In this document: positions 6,777-15,024 of the stretch, one piece after another
Numbering within the stretch: position 1 is the first letter of the stretch
Layout: each line of letters opens with the position of its first letter
Assembly (NCBI GenBank): GCA_045597645.1
Contig: JAZLKM010000010.1
Location: 1-38,241 of the forward strand
DNA from: JAKSSE01 sp045597645
GTDB taxonomy: Bacteria > Bacillota > Clostridia > Lachnospirales > Lachnospiraceae
Length of the DNA stretch: 38,241 nucleotides
Reading direction: 5' to 3'
Program-made: the position numbers and the translations under genes
Notes under the pieces: generated by a model
Database searches by the model: none
Told to the model about the DNA's origin: nothing
What the model saw: the letters and a program-made list of their open reading frames with translations, nothing else

Positions 6777-8714
6777 ATGACAGAGGCAGAGTATCTCAGA
6801 AAATATTACCCGGGACAGGCGGAGAAAATAGTATCATACGCAGATATGTTTTTGCGTCACGAGTTTTTGTTCAATACGGAAAATGACCTGGATAACCTGG
6901 GGGAACCGGTGAAATATGGGCAGAAAATAGACTGGGCATACAACCCTGGCAAGGACCGTGAGTATGTATGGCAGTTTAATCGTCAGAGATATTTTGTGAC
7001 TCTGGGACTAGCGTACAAGTTAACCGGTGACGAGAAATATGCCAAGTTATATGTGGAAGATTTGGAGGACTGGATTGATTCAAACCCATATACCGAGGAA
7101 GCAGAGGCTACAACCTGGCGTATTCTCGAAGCTGGTTTTAGAGGAGAATACTGGACTAGGGCTTGGAATCTTTTTGCCGGAAGCCCGTTCATAACAGCTG
7201 AGCTAACACAGAAATATTACGACTGTGTATGTGTGCACTGCGATTATATATTAAGCAGATATAATACATATAGCCTGCTTTCTAATTGGGGATTAATTGA
7301 AAATCATGGCTTGTTCATGATGGCACTTTCGCTGCCAAAATCAGAAAAGTCTCAAATGTATATAGAGAAAGCTATTGATCATGTATCAAAGCAGTGCCGT
7401 ATAGCAATAGCTCCGGACGGAGTGGAATGGGAGCAAAGCCCTAATTATCATCATGAGGTAATGAATGGTCTCCTCGATGTAATAATGTATGGAAACTGGA
7501 ACCAAATAGAGCTTCCTGCAATCATAAGAGATACTGTATATAAGATGTCTATGGCCAGCCTTACCTGGCAAAAGCCTAATCTTAGAGGATTCGCCATGGG
7601 TGACAGCGACGATGTAGACATCAGTAAGTTTTTGTGCAAGGCAGCCTATATTTTCCAAGATCCGGTACTAAAATGGGGCGCCCGCGATATTCCGGATATG
7701 GAGACTATATTTGACATTGGAGTTGAGGCTTGCGAATCGTTCGAAAAGTTAGAGCGCAAGGCACCTGATTATTTGTCAGCGCAATTGGCAGATACAGGTA
7801 ACACATATCTGCGTTCAGACTGGAGTGAGGATGCGAATCTTTTTCACCTCCACTGTGGCACGCTTGGAGCAGGGCACGGCCATTCTGACCAGCTTCATAT
7901 CGACCTTGTGGCTAGAGGTGAGGATGTGCTGGTGGATGGTGGCAGATACACATATATGGACTGCCCAAAGAGAAAAGAGTTCAAGGATCCATCGATGCAT
8001 AACACTATTCGCGTAGATGGGCAGGACTTTACCATATACAAGGATAATTGGGAGAGCAGCAAGCTGTCACAGCCAGTGCGCCAGCCGGCGAAGCTGGGCG
8101 GCGACTATGAGTTTGTGCAGGCTGGACAATTAGGATACATGGACCTTGGAGTGTATGTGAATCGAAAGGTCATATACATAAGGCCTGACGTATATATCAT
8201 AAGCGATGCCTGCTATGCAGACAGAGAGCATGAATACGAAGCGTATTTCCATTTTGACAGTAAAGGACATATCGATTTAGTTGATAATGTTGCAATTTTC
8301 CATGGCGCAAAAGGAGACACCAGGGTAGAGTTTTTGGGAGATGTAGACAGTAAGCATATCCGTACGCATCAGTCCAGGGGCTACAATCACGAAGAGGATA
8401 ACGACTGCGTATTGCTCACTAAACATGGCAATGGCACAACTACTTTTATGACTGTTATCTATGCAGGAGATGGTAAATTCTCGTGTGAGAAGATTCCAGC
8501 TCTATCTGCACTAAAGAGAATAGAATACCCCGACCATATGGCCGAGGCTGTTAAAATCACTGTGGATAATAAAGAATACGTGGTGACTATCTGTCACCAG
8601 GAAGTAAACAGCCCGACAGATTTGATAGAAGCCGACGGCTGCTGCGGATTTGGCAACGTTATCGTCTTCGACAAGTCAGTTGAGACTGAAATAGGAAACG
8701 TGCTGTACTGGTAG
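6777..8714 (+). CDS. Cytoplasmic heparinase II/III family protein (likely polysaccharide lyase)
   Basis: A 645-residue protein with the two-part architecture of heparinase II/III-type lyases: an N-terminal alpha/alpha toroid (about 60-310) and a C-terminal beta-sandwich (about 340-640). Residues expected for catalysis in this superfamily are present: N176-H177 (ENHG), Y224-H225 (SPNYHHEV) and H367/H369 with D371 (GHGHSDQLH). There is no signal peptide, so it should act on imported unsaturated or uronate-containing oligosaccharides rather than on polymers. The exact substrate is unknown; the neighbouring pectin genes make a rhamnogalacturonan or other uronate oligosaccharide plausible. AGGAGG precedes the start. 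It follows htrA closely and converges on the AraC gene, 14 bases from its stop. Confidence 0.8.
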   Translation: MTEAEYLRKYYPGQAEKIVSYADMFLRHEFLFNTENDLDNLGEPVKYGQKIDWAYNPGKDREYVWQFNRQRYFVTLGLAYKLTGDEKYAKLYVEDLEDWIDSNPYTEEAEATTWRILEAGFRGEYWTRAWNLFAGSPFITAELTQKYYDCVCVHCDYILSRYNTYSLLSNWGLIENHGLFMMALSLPKSEKSQMYIEKAIDHVSKQCRIAIAPDGVEWEQSPNYHHEVMNGLLDVIMYGNWNQIELPAIIRDTVYKMSMASLTWQKPNLRGFAMGDSDDVDISKFLCKAAYIFQDPVLKWGARDIPDMETIFDIGVEACESFEKLERKAPDYLSAQLADTGNTYLRSDWSEDANLFHLHCGTLGAGHGHSDQLHIDLVARGEDVLVDGGRYTYMDCPKRKEFKDPSMHNTIRVDGQDFTIYKDNWESSKLSQPVRQPAKLGGDYEFVQAGQLGYMDLGVYVNRKVIYIRPDVYIISDACYADREHEYEAYFHFDSKGHIDLVDNVAIFHGAKGDTRVEFLGDVDSKHIRTHQSRGYNHEEDNDCVLLTKHGNGTTTFMTVIYAGDGKFSCEKIPALSALKRIEYPDHMAEAVKITVDNKEYVVTICHQEVNSPTDLIEADGCCGFGNVIVFDKSVETEIGNVLYW

Positions 8715-8728
8715 AAGGAAGAAGGAAG

Positions 8729-9667
8729 TCACGTAGGCGGAACCATCCATCCCGTACACCTCAGCACGGATTTATCTCTTACACATGACATTTGACGCCT
8801 GTACTGCATAGGCGTCATACCAATGATTTCATTAAAATGCCGGTTAAAGCTGGAAACTGAATGGAAGCCTACTTCCTCAGAAATGTCCAGAACCGGCATT
8901 TCTGTTGTTCTAAGCAGAGCGGAAGCCTTATCGATGCGAAGCCTGTTGGTGTACTCCAGAGCACCAAAGCCCATGATTCCAGAGAAAACGCGTCTAAAAT
9001 GGGTGGGACTCATGTGGCAAAGGTCTGCGAGATCCTCCATTGGATAGTCTTCAGCAAAGTTCTCTCGAATGAATGTCAACGCAGGAGCAATTGCAAGAGA
9101 GTTGTCCTGAGTAGTCATTTGTCTGACATTCTCATTTTTCTCATATATATTAAGTAATTTCATGGCGAAAGCCAAAACTAAGCCACGAACAGTGAACTGG
9201 AAATTGTTCTTTTTTCCCTGCATTTCCTTGATTATGGCATCAGTAAGATAATAAATCTCAGGATAGTCATCCTTTGGCAAAATAGCAGTGCAATTATGTA
9301 ATAATTCCCTGAGATTGCTTCGGCCTGAAATCAATTCGAGCGGAAAATAGGAGGCCAAAAGCTCCTCTATATTGACGAAAATATAGGACCATTTACTTTT
9401 AGTGCCCTTTGTGCTGTATGTGGTATGGGCAATATCGTTCCCTATAATGGTGACATCGCCGGCCTTGAATGGCTGCTTTGAATCTGAGAATTCAAGAGTA
9501 CCGCTGTCGCTCTCGCATATGCCTATCTCAAGACAGTTGTGAAAGTGGAGAGTACCGGATGGTACGTCGGATATGCGCCACATATCACCTGCCAAAAGGA
9601 TAATTGGAAAGTACGCCGGTAGCAGATAATTTCTATATTCTATTGCTTGATGCTTTGGTCTGGCCAT
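8729..9667 (-). CDS. AraC-family transcriptional regulator
   Basis: A 312-residue regulator. The N-terminal half contains a cupin-type effector domain (LHFHNCLEIG near 40-49; FKAGDVTIIGNDIAH near 67-81). The C-terminal hundred residues hold the paired helix-turn-helix of AraC/XylS proteins (MEDLADLCHMSPTHFRRVF, then LDISEEVGFHSVSSFNRHF, ending in GMTPMQYRRQ). The start at 9667 is preferred over an upstream in-frame ATG because AAGGTGATC lies just before it. It is divergent from the ABC-transporter operon, the usual arrangement of a local sugar-responsive activator. A motif in its own leader recurs before the transporter genes and before the isomerase gene, so it is the best candidate regulator of all three. 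Confidence 0.9.
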   Translation of the reverse strand: MARPKHQAIEYRNYLLPAYFPIILLAGDMWRISDVPSGTLHFHNCLEIGICESDSGTLEFSDSKQPFKAGDVTIIGNDIAHTTYSTKGTKSKWSYIFVNIEELLASYFPLELISGRSNLRELLHNCTAILPKDDYPEIYYLTDAIIKEMQGKKNNFQFTVRGLVLAFAMKLLNIYEKNENVRQMTTQDNSLAIAPALTFIRENFAEDYPMEDLADLCHMSPTHFRRVFSGIMGFGALEYTNRLRIDKASALLRTTEMPVLDISEEVGFHSVSSFNRHFNEIIGMTPMQYRRQMSCVRDKSVLRCTGWMVPPT

Positions 9668-9694
9668 AGGATCACCTTTTGATTCGTAAATACT

Positions 9695-9710
9695 GATTTT
9701 GACCATAAAT
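9695..9710 (-). promoter_or_regulatory. Candidate regulator site upstream of the AraC gene
   Basis: The plus strand reads GATTTTGACCATAAAT, 15 of 16 identical to 1915-1930. It sits about 28 bases upstream of the AraC start codon, where a bound protein would repress rather than activate, suggesting autoregulation. Confidence 0.45.
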
Positions 9711-10090
9711 AAGGTCTGAAATCGTCAATATTGTTCATAAAGTGTGCAAAAATGCTCAAATATAATTATATATGAGTACTTATCATCATATTTAGCACAA
9801 AAAATATGAGGCGTCAACAAATCATTCAAAAATGAGCAAATACGAAAAAACCAAAAGTACATTTCTTAAACGTTTTCGTGAAAAATTAACCAAAAACCAC
9901 TCTTGAAAATAGGTTAAAATGTCTAAAAAATGCAAAAAGTATGTTTGCACGATTTTTTAGATGGTCAAAATTGCAAAGTATTCATTGGGGATTGGATAGA
10001 AGTACCGGTGGTCGGTGTGTACAATTTGGACTATGAAAAAACGTTTGACACTCGTCGAAATGACGATGAACAGACTGAGAGGACGAACAA
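9711..10090 (+). promoter_or_regulatory. Divergent control region before the ABC-transporter operon
   Basis: AT-rich intergenic stretch of about 380 bases without a gene. It holds ATGGTCAAAAT at 9961-9971, a good -10 box TACAAT at 10020-10025 with no recognisable -35 box (AGAAGT-like sequence at the expected place), an AAACGTTT palindrome at 9868-9875 that loosely resembles a LacI/CcpA-family operator, and a TCGTC-GAAAT-GACGA hairpin near 10053-10068. A weak -35 box with a motif 48 bases before the -10 box fits an activator-dependent promoter. Confidence 0.5.
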
Positions 10091-11074
10091 ATGGCAAAAT
10101 CTAGAGTAGCACAACCTAAAGCCGGCAGCGGCATGAAGGTAGTAGTGCAGACCAAGACTCCATGGAGCAAAGCTTTCAAGAGAGATTGGCAGCTTTACCT
10201 TCTACTCCTGTTTCCGATTGCGCTGGTATTTATCTTTAACTACGCTGCATACCCGGGACTTCGAATGGTATTCATGAATTACAAAGTAATGAAGGGATAC
10301 GCAGGAAGCGACTGGGTAGGAATGAAGAACTTCGTAGACCTGTTTGCAGGACCTTCGAGCGCACAGTTCCTCAAAGCACTAAAAAATTCAATTGTATTTA
10401 ACCTGTTAGATCTTGCAGTAGGATTTCCGATGCCGATTATCCTGGCACTGATGCTCAACGAGCTTCGATTCCAGACATTTAAGAAGGTGACACAGACAGT
10501 TCTCTATCTGCCGCACTTCCTTTCATGGGCAGTAATCGGTTCACTGGCACTTACAATGTTCCGTACCGGTTCAGGTCTAATAAATATTGTTATGACCAAC
10601 TGGGGCTGGATACAGGAGGGAGTACCATTCCTGACAGAAAAGTGGCATTGGGCAGTGACTTACCTACTCATCGGAGTATGGCAGGGCATGGGCTGGGGTA
10701 CCATCCTCTATCTGGCAGCGATGGCAGGTATCAGTGGAGACCTCTACGAGGCATCGTTCATCGATGGTGCGAACCGTTGGCAGAGAATATGGCACATTAC
10801 ATTGCCGGGAATAAAGCCTACCGTTGTAACACTTCTTATCATGAATCTTGGTCGTTTGATGGGTTCTAACCTTGAGCGACTTGAGGCATTAGATAACGCA
10901 CTTGTACGTGACTTCCAGTATCAGCTGGCAGTTTACATATACGAATACGGTTTGTCTGGCCAGCACTACTCAATAGGTACTGCAGCGAACCTGTTCCAGT
11001 CACTTGTTGGATTAGCACTTGTACTTATCGCTGACCGTGTTGCAAAGGCACTCGGCGAAGAAGGACTTCTGTAG
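10091..11074 (+). CDS. LplB-type ABC sugar transporter permease
   Basis: A 327-residue inner-membrane permease with about six membrane segments after a basic cytoplasmic tail of about 30 residues. The EAA loop that contacts the ATPase reads LYEASFIDGANRWQRIWHIT followed by LPGIKP. The sequence (WQLYLLLLFPIALVFIFNYAAYPG, YKVMKGYAGSDWVG) is typical of LplB-type permeases that import complex polysaccharide fragments, including rhamnogalacturonan oligosaccharides in Bacillus (YtcP/YteP systems). GAGAGG precedes the start. It is the first gene of the operon; the second permease begins ten bases after its stop. Confidence 0.92.
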   Translation: MAKSRVAQPKAGSGMKVVVQTKTPWSKAFKRDWQLYLLLLFPIALVFIFNYAAYPGLRMVFMNYKVMKGYAGSDWVGMKNFVDLFAGPSSAQFLKALKNSIVFNLLDLAVGFPMPIILALMLNELRFQTFKKVTQTVLYLPHFLSWAVIGSLALTMFRTGSGLINIVMTNWGWIQEGVPFLTEKWHWAVTYLLIGVWQGMGWGTILYLAAMAGISGDLYEASFIDGANRWQRIWHITLPGIKPTVVTLLIMNLGRLMGSNLERLEALDNALVRDFQYQLAVYIYEYGLSGQHYSIGTAANLFQSLVGLALVLIADRVAKALGEEGLL

Positions 11075-11084
11075 GAGGCGTGAG

Positions 11085-12023
11085 ATGGCAAAGAGAAAAA
11101 ATGACGCAGATTTTTCAGCCAGCGGAAGTCGTGCGATAAGCAAGTTTAGATTCAGTGATGTAGTAATGATGGTAATCATCGCACTTTTGTCACTGACATG
11201 TGTGGTTCCTTTCTGGCATGTAGCTGTTAAGTCAGTTTCAAGCAACGCAGCAGTGGCTGCAAAGTCGGTAACACTTTGGCCTAAGGGCTTTTGCTGGGAT
11301 GCATATCAGTCAATCTTCCAGGATGGAAGTATGACACATGCTATGCTCTACAGCGTGGAGGTAACATTAATTTTTACCGCATTAGGTATGATTGCCTGCA
11401 CCTGTGCAGCTTATCCGCTCTCAAAAAAGAGACTTAAGGGAAGAAAGTTCCTTACCTTCATACTTATGGTTCCTATGTACTTCAGCGCAGGTCTTCTTCC
11501 GACCTACCTTTTGTACAACAACCTGGGCAAGCCATTTTTTGAAAAAGGAATTTTGGATACCATGTGGGTACTTATCTGGCCCCTTATCTACTCACCGTAC
11601 AACATGCTTATTATGAAGAATTTCTTCATATCAAATATTCCGGATGAGCTTGAGGAGTCAGCTTTCCTTGATGGAGCTACTAACTTCCAGATACTTTGGA
11701 AAATAGTACTTCCACTTTCAAAGCCAATACTTGCAACACTTTCACTGTTCTATGCAGTAGGCCGTTGGAATTCATATGCAGACAACATGTACTACATTCG
11801 TACCAACGAGCTGAAGATGGCACAGTATAAGCTGTATGAGATGATCCTGAATGCGCAGGAGGCTGCGTCTACAGCACTTACAGAGGCAACCAATATCACC
11901 TCAACACCTGAGGTATTACAGGCAGCTTCGATCATGTTCGTAACAGTACCGATTATTATCATCTACCCATTCGTACAGAAGTATTTCGTAAAGGGTACCA
12001 TGGTAGGAGCTGTTAAGGGCTAA
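11085..12023 (+). CDS. LplC-type ABC sugar transporter permease
   Basis: A 312-residue permease that would pair with the preceding one. About six membrane segments are visible, with an EAA loop DELEESAFLDGATNFQILWK followed by IVLPLSKP. C-terminal MVGAVKG is the usual ending of LplC/YtcP-type permeases (CUT1 subfamily). The start is set by TAGGAGGCG at about 11072-11080; the frame runs further upstream inside the previous gene without a ribosome site. Confidence 0.92.
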   Translation: MAKRKNDADFSASGSRAISKFRFSDVVMMVIIALLSLTCVVPFWHVAVKSVSSNAAVAAKSVTLWPKGFCWDAYQSIFQDGSMTHAMLYSVEVTLIFTALGMIACTCAAYPLSKKRLKGRKFLTFILMVPMYFSAGLLPTYLLYNNLGKPFFEKGILDTMWVLIWPLIYSPYNMLIMKNFFISNIPDELEESAFLDGATNFQILWKIVLPLSKPILATLSLFYAVGRWNSYADNMYYIRTNELKMAQYKLYEMILNAQEAASTALTEATNITSTPEVLQAASIMFVTVPIIIIYPFVQKYFVKGTMVGAVKG

Positions 12024-12031
12024 TGACAATA

Positions 12032-12057
12032 GTGACAACTGCGGGGGAGCAGTTCAC
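12032..12057 (+). other. Intercistronic stem-loop before the binding-protein gene
   Basis: AACTGC (12037-12042) and GCAGTT (12049-12054) pair around GGGGGA, extended by GTG/CAC with a two-base bulge. There is no T-run. Such hairpins between permease and binding-protein genes often shield the more abundant downstream message. Confidence 0.5.
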
Positions 12058-12102
12058 ATAAAGAAAAGAAAAAAGATATTAAATATCTAAAGGAGGAAAG
12101 AC

Positions 12103-13815
12103 ATGAAGAACAACACTCTTCAGAAGCTTCTTGCTACCGCCCTCGTTGGAGGAATGGCAGTAAGCATGCTTGCAGGTTGTGGAAGCACCGCAACCGAATC
12201 ATCTGCACCGGCAGCATCTACCGATGCAGCAGCAACCACCACTACTACTGATACCGCAGCACCAGCTGCAGATGCAGAAGTAGTAGCAGGTATCGATGGC
12301 TGGACAGCTTTCGACAACACAGTAACTCTTAAGATTCCGGTATATGACCGTGGTGGTGAAGTAGATGTTACCAACAACTACTGGACCAACTGGGTACAGG
12401 AGAACTTTGGTGATGCATACAACATCGACGTTGAGTTCGTAGCAATCCCAAGAGGTGACGTACTTAACGCATATGCTCAGCTTGGTAATGCTCAGGATCT
12501 TCCTACTATCCTTATGGAGTATGACTTCCCGAAGGAAGCACAGTGGGCAGATGACGGATACCTCCAGGTACTTGACCTCGTTAAGCTTCAGACCGTTGCT
12601 CCTACTTACTGGGCAATGATGGAGGAGCAGGGTACTACTGCTTACACCGATCTTAACGATACTACCTACTTTGCACTTGCAGAGAGACCTTACAACGCAA
12701 CTACTTACAACTATGTAACCTTCTACCGCCAGGATTGGCTTGATGAGCTCGGACTTGAGTATCCGGCTACCTATGCTGATTCACTTGAAGTATACGCAGC
12801 AATCAAGGATGCTGGCTTAGCTGAGTATCCTGCAGGTGGTACCAAGCCTACCGGAGCAGGTGTAGATCAGAACTATGGCTACAGAAGCAATCCACAGGAT
12901 GAGCGCGAGTGGGCTACCACTGGTGACTATGCTATCCCGGCACTTTCAACTGATGCTCAGAAGATGCTTCTTAAGAGACGTAACCATCTCTACAACCTTG
13001 GTTACTTCGATAAGGACTTCACCCAGAGAGAGACTACCGATGCTGAGGCAGATTTCGTAGCAGGTAAGGCATTCACCTACACCGCTTACATCGCTTCATC
13101 TATGCCAGTACTTGACAACTTCTATGAGACCAACCCGGATGCTAAGCTTTCAATCGCTGTAACTCCTGGTCTTGTAGTTGATGATGAGGGCGTTACTAAC
13201 GCATATCGTCCAAACAATGCATTCGGTATGATGATTGGTTTCTCAGCACTTGCTTCAGAAGATGAGATCACTGCAGCTATGATGTACATGGAGTGGATGA
13301 TTCAGCCTGAGAACCTCTTCACCATGCAGTATGGTATCGAGGGTGAGACCTTTGAGTTCGATGAGAACGGATATCCGGTAATCACCAACAACTCTGAGGG
13401 CGAGTACGCAATGGCTAACAACAATAAGGATTACTGGTGTGTAGCTATTGAGGCTAAGACTCTTGGCGACATCAAGGATGACATCAAGCTTAACATGCCT
13501 GTAGGTTACCCAGATTCTGACGTTTGGTTCGATCAGATCCTTGGCAACTACAACGGAATGGTTTCAATGGTAGATTCTGGTGTAATCCAGCCTGATTGCA
13601 ACTTCGCAGTAGCAATCAACGCTGTAACTGACAACCAGGCAGCACTTCTTGGCCTCTATGAGGAGTATGCTTCAAAGCTTACTGTATGCCCAGAGGATCA
13701 GTTCGATTCACTCTATGATCAGTATGCAGCAGAGTACCTTGCAGCTGGTTACCAGGCAATCATTGATGAGAGAGGACAGGCTTACGACAACGGTCTTACC
13801 TCACATCTTAAGTAA
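12103..13815 (+). CDS. Extracellular oligosaccharide-binding lipoprotein
   Basis: A 570-residue solute-binding protein of ABC importers. The signal peptide (1-25) ends in the lipobox LAGC with the lipid-carrying C26. A low-complexity Ala/Thr/Ser linker runs to about residue 60. The mature part is a large two-lobed binding protein like the LplA/YtcQ group that accompanies LplB/LplC permeases. AGGAGG lies at 12091-12096. Codon use is strongly biased, suggesting very high expression. It is the third gene of the operon; the ligand is inferred from the downstream enzymes to be rhamnogalacturonan-I oligosaccharides. No ATPase gene accompanies the system. Confidence 0.92.
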   Translation: MKNNTLQKLLATALVGGMAVSMLAGCGSTATESSAPAASTDAAATTTTTDTAAPAADAEVVAGIDGWTAFDNTVTLKIPVYDRGGEVDVTNNYWTNWVQENFGDAYNIDVEFVAIPRGDVLNAYAQLGNAQDLPTILMEYDFPKEAQWADDGYLQVLDLVKLQTVAPTYWAMMEEQGTTAYTDLNDTTYFALAERPYNATTYNYVTFYRQDWLDELGLEYPATYADSLEVYAAIKDAGLAEYPAGGTKPTGAGVDQNYGYRSNPQDEREWATTGDYAIPALSTDAQKMLLKRRNHLYNLGYFDKDFTQRETTDAEADFVAGKAFTYTAYIASSMPVLDNFYETNPDAKLSIAVTPGLVVDDEGVTNAYRPNNAFGMMIGFSALASEDEITAAMMYMEWMIQPENLFTMQYGIEGETFEFDENGYPVITNNSEGEYAMANNNKDYWCVAIEAKTLGDIKDDIKLNMPVGYPDSDVWFDQILGNYNGMVSMVDSGVIQPDCNFAVAINAVTDNQAALLGLYEEYASKLTVCPEDQFDSLYDQYAAEYLAAGYQAIIDERGQAYDNGLTSHLK

Positions 13816-13834
13816 TTAACTTACAAAACAGCGT

Positions 13835-13853
13835 GGGAGGGGCTTTCCCTCCC
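13835..13853 (+). other. Stem-loop after the binding-protein gene
   Basis: GGGAGGG (13835-13841) and CCCTCCC (13847-13853) form a perfect seven-base pair hairpin with loop GCTTT and no T-run directly after it. It probably stabilises the 3' end of the transporter message. Confidence 0.55.
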
Positions 13854-13897
13854 GACGATTTAAACTTTTTCAGAGTAAACATCCTTTTATAAAATAC

Positions 13898-13930
13898 AGC
13901 CCTCCGGCTGCGTGCTGGGGGGCTTTTTTT
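13898..13930 (+). terminator. Intrinsic terminator inside the RG-I locus
   Basis: AGCCCTCC (13898-13905) pairs with GGGGGGCT (13917-13924), followed by seven T. It lies only 39 bases before the GH105 gene, so either read-through feeds the catabolic genes or a second promoter starts after it. Confidence 0.8.
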
Positions 13931-13968
13931 GAAAAAACTTACCGCTTATAAGCGAGAATGGAGCGATT

Positions 13969-15021
13969 ATGGCCGGACTTATTTATGACAAAAATGAAAT
14001 AAAAAGCCTGATGGACAAGATTGTGGAAAGAACCATGAGAATGGATCTGACCTGGGACTGGCCATGTGGCGTGGCATATTACGGAATTAGCTGCGCATAT
14101 GAAGTAACTAAAGATGAACATTATCTTGAGCTTATGAAGGCTCGAGTTGACGAATATATAGAGCTTGGCCTGCCGAAGGTGTGGACAGTAAATGCCTGCG
14201 CAATGGGTCACTGCTTAATTACATTGTATGAAGCTACCGGCGATGAGAAGTACTGGGACATCGCGATGAGCAAGATTGATTACATTAGAAATGATGCACT
14301 TAGATTTGCAGACAACGTGCTGCAACACACAGTATCTGCTAACAATGATTTTCCAGAGCAGTGCTGGTGTGACACACTTTTCATGGCAGCTTACTTCCTG
14401 CTCAGAGTAGGCGTAAAGCTTAAGGATGAGGAGATAATCGAGGACGCACTCAATCAGTATTACTGGCACATCAAGTATCTTCAGAATCCTGATACCGGTC
14501 TTTGGTATCACGGCTACAACAATATTACCAAGGACCATATGAGTGGATTCTATTGGGGACGTGCTAATGCATGGGCAGCATACACAATGTCAAGGGTAGG
14601 ACATATTCTTCCTGAAGCATATCTATATCCTAAATTCCTTGAAATTGTTGGCTCACTAAATGAACTTTTATCATCAGTGAAAATGTATCAGACCGAGGAT
14701 GGATTGTGGCGCACTATTATCGATGATCCAGAGTCTTATGAAGAGATATCTGCATCGTGCGGTATAGCTGCAGCACTTGTGAACAAGGGTAATCCTCTTT
14801 ACTACAAGTATATTAACAAGTCTATCGAGGGACTTAAGAAAAACCTTAGCGCCGACGGCAGAGTTCTCAATGTCTCAGGTGGTACAGCTGTAATGAGGGA
14901 CCGCGAGGGATACAGAGGCATCTCGAAGGATTGGATCCAGGGATGGGGCCAGGGACTTGCGCTGGCATTTCTTGGTTCGATTATTCACTCAGGTGAGCAT
15001 AGAAGCGACGGAGCACTGTAA
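13969..15021 (+). CDS. GH105 unsaturated rhamnogalacturonyl hydrolase
   Basis: A 350-residue cytoplasmic enzyme of family GH105 (YteR/YesR type), an alpha6/alpha6 barrel that removes the terminal 4,5-unsaturated galacturonate from RG-lyase products by vinyl-ether hydration. The catalytic aspartate of YteR (D143, in a D-x-L-F-M motif) corresponds to D135 in CWCDTLFMA. H181 in LWYHGYN matches the substrate-binding HG, and FYWGRANAW (194-202) matches the family WGR motif. The length is slightly below YteR (373) with no signal peptide. It follows the transporter genes after an internal terminator; the esterase gene begins three bases after its stop. Products are an unsaturated-uronate derivative for KduI and a shortened oligosaccharide. 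Confidence 0.9.
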   Translation: MAGLIYDKNEIKSLMDKIVERTMRMDLTWDWPCGVAYYGISCAYEVTKDEHYLELMKARVDEYIELGLPKVWTVNACAMGHCLITLYEATGDEKYWDIAMSKIDYIRNDALRFADNVLQHTVSANNDFPEQCWCDTLFMAAYFLLRVGVKLKDEEIIEDALNQYYWHIKYLQNPDTGLWYHGYNNITKDHMSGFYWGRANAWAAYTMSRVGHILPEAYLYPKFLEIVGSLNELLSSVKMYQTEDGLWRTIIDDPESYEEISASCGIAAALVNKGNPLYYKYINKSIEGLKKNLSADGRVLNVSGGTAVMRDREGYRGISKDWIQGWGQGLALAFLGSIIHSGEHRSDGAL

Positions 15022-15024
15022 CAG

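Noticed and set aside
10053..10068. Small TCGTC/GACGA hairpin in the transporter leader as a regulatory switch
   Set aside because: Only five base pairs, no competing structure or terminator found.
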